Below, piece after piece: positions 21,930 through 34,468 of a stretch of 64,000 nucleotides of DNA. Both the position numbers and the translations under genes were made by a program. Location of the stretch: NCBI GenBank assembly GCA_003313425.1, contig NHZP01000059.1, positions 124,001 to 188,000 of the forward strand. Direction: 5' to 3'. This DNA comes from Pseudopyrenochaeta lycopersici (Eukaryota; Ascomycota; Dothideomycetes; Pleosporales; Pseudopyrenochaetaceae). The notes below the pieces were generated by a model that did no database searches, had not been told where the DNA came from, and saw nothing but the letters and a program-made list of their open reading frames with translations. How positions within the stretch are numbered: the stretch's first letter is position 1; each line of letters begins with the position of its first letter.

Positions 21930-24379
21930 GCGTGGGCATAACACATTTCCACCCGTTCAACCGTGCATATACATCTGCTTGTATACAGAAAGCTAGCATT
22001 GGTATCATTTCTATATCCATCTAATTGAATCTCCATTTCATGGAGGGTCTAGGGGAGCATATGAAGATATCGTGCAATCACTTCGCCAACCAGCAGCTAA
22101 TCCCGCTGTCATTTTATTACCGCACCAGCATCTAAATCGTTTGTATCAAACTCAAGTTCTGGGACAACTGGCTTGTGCGCTAGTCGTTACGGTTCAGACA
22201 AATACCAACTGATGACCACGCTTTCTTGCTGAAGATAGCGAGCCACTCGTCATCACTCAATCCACTACCAAAATTTGTCATCTTTATCATTGACAATGAC
22301 CACAGTTGACCGCACCGAGGGTATTGATGGTGCTGGAGGGGAACTGATAGAGGTTATCGAAGGTTCGATTTGCGTGTCAGCAGGTATAATGGCTAGAGTA
22401 TCCAGTGATTTACGAGCCCTATTTTATCATCAACAGTGAACTGCACACATTCAGCATAGAATAGGCCGCATATCTAGCGTTAGCTGTTAGAGCCTCTTCA
22501 AGCACCCTCCATACCACACCCAATTTAAGTGGATTCCGCCTTGTAGTGTTGTCGATTCACCATGGCGATCCACGAGATGGAATGATAGCTAGTTTGGCTG
22601 TCTACTAAACATTTCCCCTCACCCATGCGAATTGAGTGAATCAAGCCACTTTACAAACCAAGTCAAGAACAAGAAAGCAGAATGTTCATGTAGTAGTGAA
22701 TGCTGCACGAGAGAATTGTAGTTGTACTAGTAATGTGCACGCACTTCAGTCATCTAATTAACACGCTCTTATCTGGAGCTAGACTGTTGGTGAGAAAATC
22801 TATACGATGAATAAAGAGATAACTTGACTATTCAGACATCTTGAGTTCCTCCCACGCGAGTCTATAAAGCTATAGCCAGTGCAATGCAATTCTTCGGCCA
22901 TCTCGCACCTAGCATGGGTGTGTGATCTGAAAAGTACTCCGCCGTTGGCTATGTTGTTCATCGTTTCGTCATAAGTTCCAGATCCGCCTAGGGAGATCCC
23001 ACCTTAAGGATCTCGGGTTGAATTTAGTGCCTTTCGGCAGACTCCTTGACCACCCACAACAACTGTATCAGATTATGATCTCTAAAATGTAATTTTTTAC
23101 GTATTTACTCTGAAGGAAGACTGATTGTGTATATAAATATTTAGAGATGATTTATACACGGCACGACTCGAATTTCGTAGGCTTAAGACTCGATATATTT
23201 CGAGGCAATCTAGTCATTCTCCGTTGAAGTCCCGTCGATTGATTCCTTCTTAATTGTCATATCTCAATTTTCGAGAGGCACCTCGTTGATAGTGCAGCCT
23301 AGCGAGCATGAACCGTCCTTGAGAGCCCGTCTTTCCCGACCTTCGCGTTGTTCGTGTTGGTCGCCGATGTAGGTACTGCATTTCGTCACTGTTTGATTTT
23401 GGCTGAATTGAAGAAACAACAGTAGTATCTAGGTTGTTACTCATATCGCTACACGCATTCGTCTGTACGCCCTCAACTTGCTCAGGCTCCATGATTGGCT
23501 CTGGTGTGAGCTGCCCGCATTCAGCCTTTGTCTTTCTCTGTGATTTTCCATTTTCTAAAGCCATGTTGAAGTTTGAGGATGTTGGTTGCAATGCGCACTT
23601 TAGATAAGCGATTCGGCATTCTTCTCTTTTCTTTCGAATGATGGAGCATAAACAGGCCCCTGGTCCGGGACAAACTTCCGGCCCTAGTCACAACGAGATA
23701 CGCATGTACTACCGCATATAGAGGCCTAGCTTCACAATCCGCGCGAAACCTTTAATCCATCTGATGAAGGCCGGAATAGAGTGGATATGGGAAGATCAAC
23801 AGAAACAAGATCAGTGGGGCTGCCAATAATATTATCAGACAATGAATGCCAATATTGATGTTGCAAAGCGGACACCTAGGTCGATTGGTCGTATGGTGAT
23901 GGCAGCTGCTCTAAACCGATCCTACGAACGAAAGCTCACGCAGATTAGACTCATGGCCCAGTCATTTATGGTTCAACTATTAAATTATCATACAGTGTAA
24001 GGGATTCAATGCTAATAAGCCCCTAGCTAGTCATAGCATGTCGAACCAGGAACATATGCGCTTTACTTATTGTGCATGACAACACAGTTCGAAGAGCGAC
24101 TGTATCTCTATAGCCCTCAATTGACTTCAAAATTTCATCAGCTATAGCCTTATTTATGGTCGACATCAAAGTGCATTTGACTCATATGCCTTCCATTTTC
24201 AGCAAAGCTTGGTGACGCATCACGCCCAAACCAGCCGATGCACAGGCCAGCATCTATTAATAACATAGACATGGCTTCCCAACTAGCGTATGCACGTTAC
24301 CTAGAAAAGGTTTGTGTATGTGTATCAATCTAAGTCTAGTCTAGACGCTTAAACGATTTCACTCGTACGTCTACCGCGC
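21930..24379. other. Long gene-poor spacer
   Basis: No frame with a recognisable product. The longest candidate is a 113-codon minus frame at 23591-23250, rich in Ser, Thr, Arg and Gln and without a known domain. Base composition is A/T-rich near 23090-23180. No terminal repeats or target duplications were noticed. The part just below 24380 is the 3' side of the Old Yellow Enzyme gene. Confidence 0.35.
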
Positions 24380-25480
24380 TCACAACTTCCCTTGCACTTC
24401 CGTCCACTCTTTACTGAACGGGTAATCCGTGTAACCAACCTCACTTTTGACCTTATAGAAAGTATCTCTATCATAGTGTGCAAATTCAATCCCCTTCTGC
24501 AGTCTATACACGAGGTCCGGCGTTGAGATAAAGTACCTTCCAAATACAATCACCACATCGCGGTCTTTGTGCGCTGCTACGAATTCTTTCGCGGAATCAG
24601 GCTTGAAACCACCAGCGATAAGCAACGGGCCGGGGAAGTAGGGAAGGAGGGGGTCCAAGGAATCAGAACCCTCAACATCAGTATTTCCAGAAACACGTGC
24701 TTCTACAAGATGGATATAGGCGAGGTTTAAAGTAGCGAGTTGTTTGATAACGTCAATAAACTGAGGCAATGGATCAGCCATCTTCATGCCTTGGAATTTC
24801 GAAAATGGAGACAGTCGGATAGCTGTTTTCTCAGCGCCGACAGCATTGACAACGGCTTGCGTAACCTCAAAAGCGAAGCGTGAGCGGTTTTCTACCGAAC
24901 CGCCGTAAGTGTCTGTGCGCTTATTGCATGTGTCCTGCAAAAACTGATCGATGAGGTAGCCATTCGCGCCGTGGATTTCCACTCCGTCGAAACCAGCTAG
25001 GATGGCGTTCTTAGCTGCTTTAGCGTATGTCGCAATCGTCTCCTTGATATCGTCATTCGTCATCTCCTTAGGAACAGCATTATCGGGGCCTAATTGCGTC
25101 GCGCTGGAACTTTTGACTGTGATGCCGGTTTTTTCTGCAAAGCCTTTATTTGCAACTCGTCCTAGAGCCCAGAGTTGGAGGTAGATAAAGCTGCCTTTGT
25201 TGTGAACTTCGTCTGTGACTTTCTTCCAGGCGTTGATTTGCTCTTGGCTGTAGATGCCGGGGACATTGGGGTAGCCACCGTGTTGTTTTGAGATGAAGGT
25301 TGCCTCTGTGATGAGCAGGGTCCCTGGGATGGATGCGCGCTGACCGTAGTATTTTGCAGCTATAGGGAGAATCACGTGGTCGTCGCTGGCACGGAATCTG
25401 GTAAGAGGCGCCATGGCAACCCGGTTCTTCAGCTCAATTGAGCCAACTTTGAGTGGCCTGAAAAGGCGTGACTCTGCCAT
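24380..25480 (-). CDS. Old Yellow Enzyme family NADH:flavin oxidoreductase, 366 aa
   Basis: Single exon, full length for the family. FMN-dependent ene-reductase of the TIM-barrel type: N-terminal LFRPLKVGSIELKNRVAMAPLTRFRA; active-site HGANGYLIDQFLQ (residues about 170-182) with the His/Asn pair that binds the substrate carbonyl and the Tyr two residues on that donates a proton; NKRTDTYGGSVENRSRF; phosphate-binding end IAGGF and VIVFGRYFIS. Such enzymes reduce the C=C of alpha,beta-unsaturated carbonyls; some fungal ones (EasA type) act in alkaloid pathways, but nothing here shows that. The Tyr is kept, favouring reductase activity. It is tail-to-head upstream with the Zn2Cys6 gene on the same strand. 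Confidence 0.9.
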   Translation of the reverse strand: MAESRLFRPLKVGSIELKNRVAMAPLTRFRASDDHVILPIAAKYYGQRASIPGTLLITEATFISKQHGGYPNVPGIYSQEQINAWKKVTDEVHNKGSFIYLQLWALGRVANKGFAEKTGITVKSSSATQLGPDNAVPKEMTNDDIKETIATYAKAAKNAILAGFDGVEIHGANGYLIDQFLQDTCNKRTDTYGGSVENRSRFAFEVTQAVVNAVGAEKTAIRLSPFSKFQGMKMADPLPQFIDVIKQLATLNLAYIHLVEARVSGNTDVEGSDSLDPLLPYFPGPLLIAGGFKPDSAKEFVAAHKDRDVVIVFGRYFISTPDLVYRLQKGIEFAHYDRDTFYKVKSEVGYTDYPFSKEWTEVQGKL

Positions 25481-26018
25481 CCTGGTGCTATTGGGCGGGT
25501 ATCAAATCCAATTCAGTCTTGCGGCAGATGGGAGAAATTGTACATAATGTCCAGAGGTCCGAGGCACATTATATACCAGAGACTATTTTCAACTGGTAGT
25601 CGGCCAAATTCGGCCATGTTTTCAGGGAATTCTTCCCGCGGTTTCGACGATTGGTAATTCAAGCTTCGTGGCAGTTGCCCGATGCCGCTAATTGATTAGT
25701 CGCAATGACATATGTGGATTTGTCATGTACCATCGCAATCGGGCCGTACCCTACTTTGCAACCGTTGTCGTCATGCCAGTCTCACACGATCCGCGGTTGG
25801 CGAATATTCAGCTTGTTCCTGGTATTAAATAAAGATCAGCATCTTCATGGGTTGCGTCATGCGAAGTATGAGCTATTTTCCTCTGAGATTATAATGGAAC
25901 ACAATCAGCAACGCAATGTAACGTTGATGAAAGCTGTTGGACCTAATGCGCAGGGACGTTTCCATGCTCGGCCCCTCAATCGGAGCCGTTCCTTCGGTCG
26001 GCTCCCCTGAGTCACTAC
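25481..26018. other. Spacer between Old Yellow Enzyme and Zn2Cys6 genes
   Basis: 538 bases holding the promoter of the Old Yellow Enzyme gene and the 3' end of the regulator. A 101-codon plus frame here (25705-26010) has no recognisable content. No clear binding site for a Zn2Cys6 dimer was identified by eye. Confidence 0.3.
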
Positions 26019-28845
26019 TTAAAAGGGAGCTGCCATCTCTGGTGAACTTGAGTTTCCAAATTCCTCGAGGCCGTTCGTGTCGATGCGATTACTGTCATGC
26101 ACTGGCAATAGCGGGTTCAATGGGTCATCCGAATTCGAGTCTCCAAGAGTTGCAGGAATCTGTGTAGCGACCAAGGAAGAAGTCTCCATGAGAATTTTTG
26201 CGGCCGAAAGCGCGACGTCAGATTTCCGCCCTAGGTACCACAACGCCTCAATGCAGTTGTGTGCTCGGAGGAGGCTCTCTTCTTTCGAATCTTTCATGAA
26301 TTCGGATAATATATTACTGCCAACTGATTCAAGCAAGACAGCGCCAGCTTTGGCGAATGCTCGAATAAGAACTGCAGTCCACGGTTCCGTCAACAAGGCT
26401 GCTTGGTTGACAGCAAAATGAAACTCTGCTGACTGCGAAAAAGAATTCTGCTCCCGCGGAGGTGGACAGGTAGTTTTTGCCATATCGGACAGCGCTCGAG
26501 CGTTGGCTTGACGAAAGCTTGATGTGAACGTGTGAAAGGCGCGCTTCTGTCGATTCTCTTCGGTACCAAGTCTACATTCATCGATCGTCTCAATCACATC
26601 TGCGAGCAGGAGTGCTGCAAGATGCCAATGGCCGGTCAGACAAATGTACCAAGACTGTATGCGTGGGGGAAGGTGATCATGATTCTGAACACAATCCTGG
26701 ATGAAGGGTGAGTATGACTCTTCCCAGTAGTTGTACACATCCAGAGCGGCATTGACGGCCTTCTCGATTTTCTCGCCACGAACATTTCGAGCCAGAAGCG
26801 ACTTGATACGGGTAATTTTCCGGAATAATAGGACTTTGACTGGGGCTGCTTCACGTAGTAAGGTAGCAGCCTGATTATAGGAGCAGGGCCATCTCAAAGA
26901 GTCGTTCCCGTTATCGCCATTTTGACGAGCGATTAGATAATCGTCCCATAGCCCTGTAGAAGTACGCGCTTTTCCCGAGCCCTTATTGTCATGGCAAAAG
27001 CTGGGCATTTGTATGGATTCATCTGAACAGTTGTCGCTGTCTTCGTCTGATACAACCAAGGGTCGGTTATGTATTACTGAAGATAATGTATCGAACATGA
27101 CTCCTAACCAGAAAAGCAAGTCAACTGTTGTACTATTTGTAGCGTCGAGGTTGTCGAATGGAGCACGTTGCTCTTGCCTGGATCGCGAAGCTGCTGATTT
27201 TCCTCGTGATGTTACTCTGCACATGATCAATCGTGATCTGAGGGAATGTATGAGCCGCAGTCCTTGTTCCAGATGAACAGGTGGGCCCTCCGCATCAAGC
27301 GCCTGGTTCAACTTGGCAAAGAGCTCTTCGTAATCCCCCGATTTAGATTGAGCTGGTGGTTGTCGTTGATTCGAGTTCGCCTCTGGGTCCCTTTCCATAT
27401 CGTTGGTCTCGATTGGTTCTTGCGTCAGTGAGAACACCAGGTAAGCGAGAACCACTCGATAAGACTCGATGCTTCCCACATTTTGCAGAGCATTGCGAGC
27501 TTCGTGCCAAGTAGATATCTGAAGGGTGCGATCGTATTCAATGTTTTTACGTGGACTTGAGTAGTCTTTGACAAGTATTTGGGACCGGCCACCGTGAAAA
27601 GGGGATCTCGCTTTACTCCGATCACTGCCTTGAGCCCACTGAGTGGCGAAGGAGAATATAGCCAAATTGAGGGCATGGGATGCGGCTCTGTCTTCGCGAA
27701 GCGTAAGCCGCTTGCCTTGGCCCGCAAAAGCCAATCGATCTAATTGAAATACGCGATGATACATCCGATTCCAATCTGATCCAACGTCATCCATCAATAC
27801 ATTGCTGGCTTCCATCGTGCTGTAAGGACAGGTCCTCTCAATTAGCCAACATGATAGCGCATTTTCGAAACTGTCGTGGTAGATCTTTAATAAACCCTCC
27901 CTTATGAACTCATTCTTAGTTGACAGAAACAGATTGCTGGCGAATGGTGGAGAAAGACTAGGCGATGGCCTCCCCGAGAACAAGCTCGATGAATTCTGCC
28001 GACGGCGCCGTTTTCGACCGACGTGTGTGGTAGGTTCAACAGTCTCGAGGAGAGGGCTCTTTTCCTCCTCTCGATTCCCGTAAGGGGCAAGTGTGCTATT
28101 GATCGCGGGCTTGCTGTCAATACCTTCCAGACTTGCGTCTAAAGAAGAACCTTTACCTGAATCGGAATCAGGAGAAATTGTGTCTTCTTGCGATACATAA
28201 TTTAACACATCCCACACTTCGTTCGGTTGCGAAAAGATCTTATCGGCTGGAGCGGATGACTCATCAGGAATCAATGGCAATGCTAGGTCCATATTTAAAG
28301 CCGCAATATCACCTAAGGGTTCAGTGAAAATCATGTCCCAAGACAATACGTTGGCGGGTGAATTATCATGCGCTGTCTCTGCCGCGTCTGATCGCGTATT
28401 CCGATCCGCATTCTTTTGCCAGCCATCATCATTCCATTCTTCCAATGTCTCTGCAGAACTGCTTGGATATCGACGACGCTTTGCTAGCGTCACGGCACTT
28501 GACTGTGGACGAGCGTTTTGGAGTAGGCGTTGTGATCGAAGCCACTCGAATGTGCACGCTTTTTTAATTTTCTCACAATTCCCACATCTAGCCAATGGCC
28601 CAAAAGCATCTACACAGTTAACATTAAGCACTCTAGTATATCGGAGATCGCAACTTACCACTATAATGAAATATTTTTGGATTAGCTCCAGAACTATTCC
28701 TGTCGAAGAGAGTATCTTCTAGTATCGCTGCATCACATGCCCTTTTTCCTTTTCGGCACTGATCGCAACACCTTCTTTGCTTCCTGCTTGTCTTAAAGGG
28801 CCTTATCGTTTCCGCAACAGCTGGGAAGGGCGGCGTCCACGCCAT
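26019..28845 (-). CDS. Zn2Cys6 transcription factor, 925 aa
   Basis: Two exons: 28845-28659 and 28609-26019, with a 49 bp intron (GTAAGT..TGTAG on the minus strand). The intron joins IFHYS to DAFGPLARC and completes the zinc cluster: Cys27, 30, 37 (CDQCRKGKRAC) and Cys71, 74, 81 (CGNCEKIKKAC). The loop between the two halves is 33 residues, far longer than the usual 5-12, and the intron lies inside it. The middle resembles the fungal regulator middle-homology region (e.g. LNLAIFSFATQWA, LRWPCSYNQAATLLREAAPVKVLLFRKI). No transmembrane part. Lies between an Old Yellow Enzyme gene and a monooxygenase gene, so it may control one or both. Nuclear DNA-binding role is inferred from the family. Confidence 0.85.
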
Positions 28846-30192
28846 TTCAAGGAAAGGCTGTCCTCAACCGTTAACAAAGTTCATGACCACGAGAAACAGT
28901 TGATGCTGTAGCGCGGCAGAAGCAGGGGCATGTAAATCTCAGAGATATCAACACTGAGAAGGCTGGTACCCGAGAGTAATATTCTACGCACCCCCGCAAC
29001 TTTCATGATTTCTGCTAGAAGTGCCAGGTTGCAGAATGCGGGGATCAGACTCTTAAACGGAAATGCGGGGAAAGCCAACCCTAGTCCTCTTATGCGTTAG
29101 CTATACGCGTAAGGGGCTCCGTGCACATCCGTTCCCTGTGAAAGTTGTGCCTGAACAGCTCTGTAATATCACAGGTGCGCTGATCATTCCAATTCATGTG
29201 TTCGTCGCAATGTATGGTATATTTGAGTCTGCTCTTTGTGGGAGTCATGATATAAAATTTCAGTCTGCATGATCTACCAACATTGCCTTTAGTCATACTT
29301 CTATGTTCAAGAGTGCTGCAATTATCACACTAATTCATTCCATGCTAGTAACGATGCACTGAAAAGCAAGCAGGAATTCAATGTTTACCCGCACAGACAG
29401 TAACATGCTACAACCAAGATTCCGCGAGAATGACATTGGAAATATCAAAGTCCCTATGCATACTAGCGCGTGGTTGGTCTCGAATAGTAACAACGTTCCT
29501 GGAATGCTGTAGTTATAGACTTCATACTGCTTGGCTTGTCTCGGCTTAGGCAACTCTGTATTCCGCAGATCCTGTGGTTGACTTAGCCAGTACAAACCCT
29601 TTAATCCGAGTATCTCGTAAGAGGTAGTTACTCTTCACTACTTCCTAAGTCGCGCACGTGGTCCGGAGTTGTGGTGCCCGCAGCGGTTCCGTGCGGAACC
29701 GCATTATGTGGCGTGGTGCGGGGCAGCTCACTCGGATCTTGGCGTTGTCCCTGGTCATATGCAAGCCGTACAATCGAGTACAGCCTATACTCAAAGCTGT
29801 CGAAAGCTTGCCTAATCTGTATACATGGCCAATAGTCTGTAATGCAGTCTTGTATACCGAACTGTTGACCACACATGCATACTGTAGTCTTCTAATTACC
29901 TCGCAGAATCGTGTGAGAACATAATGCAATTGTTCTAATCTGTGGATCAATTAATTTCCAAGGCTCATTTTGACCATAATCAGCGCTCAAAGGGGCGGGG
30001 AAAGGGCGGAGAAATGGGAGTTTGTTGTGCGCAAACGAAAGCGTCTTACAATAGGACAATGACAGTGCGGAGCCTGAGACGGTTCCGTCGCATGCTTGCC
30101 GGTTCCGTTCTGATACCTCAGCAGCAAGTTGCCAATCTGAAAGCACAGTCTTGTTCGAGTTTTTGCGCATCTGGACATATGGAAGCGGAGAG
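28846..30192. other. Spacer between Zn2Cys6 regulator and monooxygenase
   Basis: No gene is supported. Short frames on both strands overlap each other and have no recognisable content. The two flanking genes are divergent, so this 1.3 kb should contain both promoters. An A/T-rich patch lies at about 29220-29340. Confidence 0.35.
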
Positions 30193-30200
30193 TATTTAAA
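30193..30200 (+). promoter_or_regulatory. TATA-like box of the monooxygenase gene
   Basis: TATTTAAA, 48 bases ahead of the ATG at 30241 and 75 bases ahead of the next ATG at 30268. A reasonable distance for either start. Confidence 0.4.
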
Positions 30201-30240
30201 TTCCATAGGACTTGCACGAGGGAAGGAAGGCTATCTTCGT

Positions 30241-32219
30241 ATGCAAAGAACTCTCTCTATCGTCATCATGAACAGCTACTCGAACCAAGTCAACGGGGCC
30301 AATACCCCGGCAGTCCCTGTGCACATGCACACAGAGCTAAAAGAATACTCCCGTAGACGTGGGACGCAGTATCCGTATAACGATGATCTGGACGTCGATG
30401 TCTTGATTGTCGGCGCCGGCTTTGGTAAATGCTAACCCCCACGATCGATAAAGCTGGTAAATCTGACTGCTACTAGGTGGTGTCTTCTGTCTCAAAACTC
30501 TCCGCGAGCAAGGCTTCAAAGCAACTATCTTTGAAGCCGGCACGTCATTTGGTGGCACGTGGAGGTGGAATCGCTACCCTGGGGTGAGTTCCATTTCTCC
30601 CTTATCTGTTCAAGAAATGCCTTCGCTAATTTGTTGCAGGCCCGTGTCGATTCTGAGGTACCCGAATATCAATTCTCTTGGCCGGAGACGTACAAAGATT
30701 GGTGTTGGTCGACCAACTACCCCAACTACCAAGAACTCCGTGCCTATTTTGATCATGTGGACAGTGTTCTCGACCTGAGCAAAGACTGTTCCTTTGAGAC
30801 GGTTGTAGTGGGAGCACAGTTCAACACCAGTGAGGGCAAATGGCATGTCAAAACTGAGGATGGGAGACTGGCAAAGGCTAAGTATTTCATCGTGGCTGCA
30901 GGTTTTGCCAGCAAGAGATATATACCAGACTTTAAAGGACTGGAAAAGTTCAAGGGCATCATTCATCACTCGAGTTTCTGGCCCGAAGAGGGTTGGTAAT
31001 ATCCTGGCCCTTGTATTTCGGACCGGTCATACTGATAGTGCCCTATAGGTGTCGAGCTGAAAAATAAACGCGTGGCTGTCATTGGCACAGGTGCTTCAGG
31101 TGTGCAGATAGTGCAAGAAGTAGCCCCCGTCGCAAGCGAGATGAAGGTGTTCCAGCGCACCCCGAATCTAGCGGTTCCCATGGGTAAACGCAACCTTACA
31201 CCTGAAGAGCAGAACGGCGACAAGAGTTGGTACTACCGTCTGTACGAATTGCGAGAGAAATGTTTTGGTGGATTCTTTTACGGTATGCACGAGAAGAATA
31301 CTTTTGATGATACGCCTGTGGAACGTGAGGCTTTCTACCAGCAACTTTGGGATCATGGCGGCTTCAGGTTCTGGCTTGGTAACTATAAAGATGTGAGCTA
31401 CACTCAGAAGTCGAGCAAATTCTTCTAGCAATGTATTAATCCAAACAGATGCTCATAGATGCCAATGCAAATCAGGAGGCATACAACTTCTGGGCCCGCA
31501 ATGTACGCAATCGCATCGGCGATGCTCGCAAGCGCGACATTCTCGCCCCTCTCAAGATGCCGCATTTCTTCGGCGTCAAGCGTCCATGTCTCGAGCAGAA
31601 TTACTACGAGCAGTTCAATCGCCCGAATGTGGATGTGGTTGACATCAAAGACAACCCAATCGCCGAGTTCATTGAAACGGGTATCAAGTTGCAGAATGGA
31701 GAGCACTATGAATTTGATGTCATCGTTGTTGCCACCGGATTTGATATTACGACCGGCGGCATGACTAATATGGGATTGGTCTCAATCAACAATACGAAAC
31801 TCCAGGATGAGTGGCGAAAGGCTGCTTATACATACCTTGGTACTACAGTCTCAGGTAAGTAGAGGCTCAGAAGGTGACCCACTATATACTGAGTTTCCAC
31901 AGGGTATCCTAATATGTTTCACCTTTACGGTCCGCATGGTCCCACGCTCCTATCCAACGGCCCTACTACAGTCGAAGTCCAGGGACGCTGGATCTGCGAT
32001 GCGATCAGGAAGGCCAACAGACAAGGCCTCAAGTACATCAATCCGACCGAAGAAGCCACTCGGGTGTGGAAGCAGCGTATCAATGCTCTTAGCGATGCAA
32101 CCCTTTTCCCAACTACGCGAAGCACTTATATGGGTGGAAGCATTCCGGGAAAGGCATTCGAACAGGTTAACTTCGCGGGTGGCATTCCGCAGTATGCTAT
32201 TGAAGTAATTGGCACCTGA
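30241..32219 (+). CDS. Baeyer-Villiger-type flavin monooxygenase, 569 aa
   Basis: Six exons: 30241-30424, 30477-30583, 30640-30991, 31049-31392, 31449-31854, 31903-32219; introns of 52, 56, 57, 56 and 48 bp, all GT-AG and frame-restoring (donor of the third is the weak GTTGGT). Motifs: FAD-binding GAGFGG (58-63); GTSFGGTWRWNRYPG; Baeyer-Villiger fingerprint FKGIIHHSSFWP (about 201-212), matching F-x-G-x-x-x-H-x-x-x-W-P; NADPH-binding GTGASG (about 227-232); VVATGFD; end near NFAGGIPQYAIEV. Converts ketones to esters/lactones with NADPH and O2; length and motifs fit the cyclohexanone/cycloalkanone monooxygenase-like group. Start could also be 30268 (560 aa). Upstream TATA-like box. With the Old Yellow Enzyme and the regulator it may belong to a small metabolite or detoxification cluster. 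Confidence 0.88.
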
Positions 32220-33302
32220 AAAAACACTGCATGAGATCTTGCTAACGATTGCGTAGATACGCAAAGCGCTAGATGGATGGGAGGGGTTCGAGTGCGTACA
32301 AGTTTAAACTTGTGGACATGTCCTATAGACTCCGAGCGGACGAGCTGGAGATCCTGTTCACATCTACTGAGAGAGGAACCGACCTTGCCGTACTGTGCCA
32401 CCATTTATATCATCGTGGTTTCATGTTGTAGTTATCGAGGTAACAGATACTTGTTCGAGCCAAAGCGATACTTCGGGGGGGTTCTAAGATACAGCTGCCT
32501 ATGTAGATCTGTTGTAAGTAAAGCTGAACGTGCTACTGTGAGGGTGCTTTTAAACGTCCTATATTATCCACAAATTCCGTCTATATTCAATGCCCATTTT
32601 GGCCTTATGGCGTAGTTGGGCCTTGCACCAACACACTAAATCACGTTACGACATGGCAAGGAAACTAACCCTCTAGCTAGACTTGAGTAGCTCTATATAT
32701 TTGTACAGGCCTCAAGGCCTCAACGCCAAAAAAAATTCGCGTTAATAGCTATTGTATGAGGCTCAATAGCACCGAGTCTTTGTGCTGATTTTGGTGGTTG
32801 GTTGGCTCATTACGCCGTCAACCTCGGATTTTCAAGAGGGCCATATCCTGGCGCGATGATCACGAACAACTTTCCGCAATTGAATCCCTCAAATTTGGCA
32901 CCTCAATGGGCGCACTGTCGTGCGACAAACGCCCCGAACCTCTTCCGCGCCAAGGTAGCTTATCGCTCCATCACAGCCAACCCAAGCCCGATCCGTACGA
33001 ACGACTGAAGGCCTCCCTGATCCAGTCGCCATCGATTACTCCCTTTGCGGCTTCTAGGAATGGCTATTGTTGCTTTCATTTGAGGTATCTCTGGTCGTTT
33101 ATGGGAGCGACTTCGCATTTGTTCGTTATGTTGCGGTGGAGATCATCGCGATTACCATTTTCGGAACGATGACGTGGGTGTGATGAGATACCTAGTCACG
33201 ATGACACCGTGTGTCTCAACTAACGGCAAATTGCTTTGACGACAATACATTTGCCTTTCACCTCACCTTAGGAACGATATTATTACCAAATACCAACGCA
33301 GA
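32220..33302. other. Spacer without a supported gene
   Basis: A 124-codon plus frame at 32798-33172 and a 112-codon one at 32277-32615 are open but carry no recognisable motif. About 32680-32780 is A/T-rich with a poly-A run. The last bases serve as promoter of the small gene at 33303. Confidence 0.3.
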
Positions 33303-33653
33303 ATGCCTCCTAAGAATGAAGAGCAGGTCCTGTCGAAGCAGGGAGAGCCGATTGAAGAGGGCGATCATGTATACACTAAGATTAGAGGCGGAAGGCATGA
33401 AGGTGATGTAAGTACACTCCAGCAAACTGCATTTTGCACAGGCTCTTTAATCGTTACATAGGTCGAAAAGATTGTGACGACGAGCGAGGCCGCCGACGCG
33501 GAGAATGTGAAAAATCCACCCAAGGTGAGTAGTTTATGCTGGCGATAGGGCGGATAGCTGATGGGCTCGCAGGTTCTATTTACTGACCAGAAAGGAAAAC
33601 CTGTTGCTCATAACCCAGGGACACTTGATATTGTCAATGATGGCGAGAAGTGA
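33303..33653 (+). CDS. Small Hva1/TUDOR-like protein (DUF2945 type), 82 aa
   Basis: Three tiny exons: 33303-33407, 33462-33524, 33573-33653, with 54 bp (GTAAGT..ATAG) and 48 bp (GTGAGT..GCAG) introns, all phase 0. The product has the order of small fungal/bacterial hypervirulence-associated TUDOR proteins: GEPIEEGDHVYTKIRGGRHEG, VEKIVTT, NPPKVLFTDQKGKPVAHNPG. These proteins form one small beta-barrel; their biochemical role is unclear, and the name comes from a Cryptococcus study. Both introns have canonical ends and removing either breaks the family pattern, so the model is well supported despite its size. Confidence 0.75.
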
Positions 33654-34468
33654 GATAGTTGCCAAGACGAGGTGTTGGGGCTTCTGCGCGAATGATACGA
33701 AAGAGCTGATAGTTGTTGAGTACCATATGCGGCAATTAGGGCATTTCTGGAATCGAACATCATGAATCACTGGTCAATCATCTGATGGGCGTCTGGATTA
33801 GCTCAAGTTTATGTGATTCGCAGAGACCTTCACCACTTCCACAAGGCCCAAAGTTTTGTTCCGAGGAAGCCCCTATTTCCTAGTGTCGATACATTATAGA
33901 ACATGTTTGTCGTCCAGTGATTCGATGGAGCCTCGCAACCCACGGGTTTGCCGTCTCTTATCCAGGAGGCAGAACCTGGTAGATAGGGCATCTTGCACCT
34001 CTGCCACTGGACCGATATTATTGTCCACACAAAAGAGGAAATGAGTTCAGTGCTCATGACGTCCGGAGACAGCATCAGAATAGTCTCGGAACTGGATGGC
34101 GATGAGACGACAAGGAACATCGTCCCATTGCCTATCAGTTCAGCGGCCTCGATGGAAACATTGTCCACCATGCGACAATGAATCATCCAACACTAGTGCA
34201 TCGATCCAGCGGTTGTCGCACTGATTGAAGAGCACCTTGGTGCTCTCAGAGTGTAGATAAATGACACTTGTTGTTTCAAAGCCATGGACGTCAGCGAGAC
34301 CGATGCGATTTGGCAGTGGGGAGAAATCAAAGGTAGGGCGATCTATCCAAGGTGACTTTTGCACCAATCATGTTCTGAATTGCAAAAGGTCTGCCCGGTT
34401 CCCAGATTGAAGTCTTGATCAGAATCAAGGAGAAATTCTTGAAATTCACACACGGGCCAGCCGCATGC
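33654..34468. other. Spacer between small gene and minisatellite
   Basis: Minus-strand frames at 34186-33830 (118 codons) and 34367-34140 (75 codons) are open and overlap; one contains RWIDALVLDD, which is faintly HET-like but lacks the rest of that domain. Nothing firm can be called. Confidence 0.25.

Noticed and set aside
34140..34367. RWIDALVLDD on the minus strand as a HET-domain remnant.
   Set aside because: Only this short match; the other HET motifs are absent around it.
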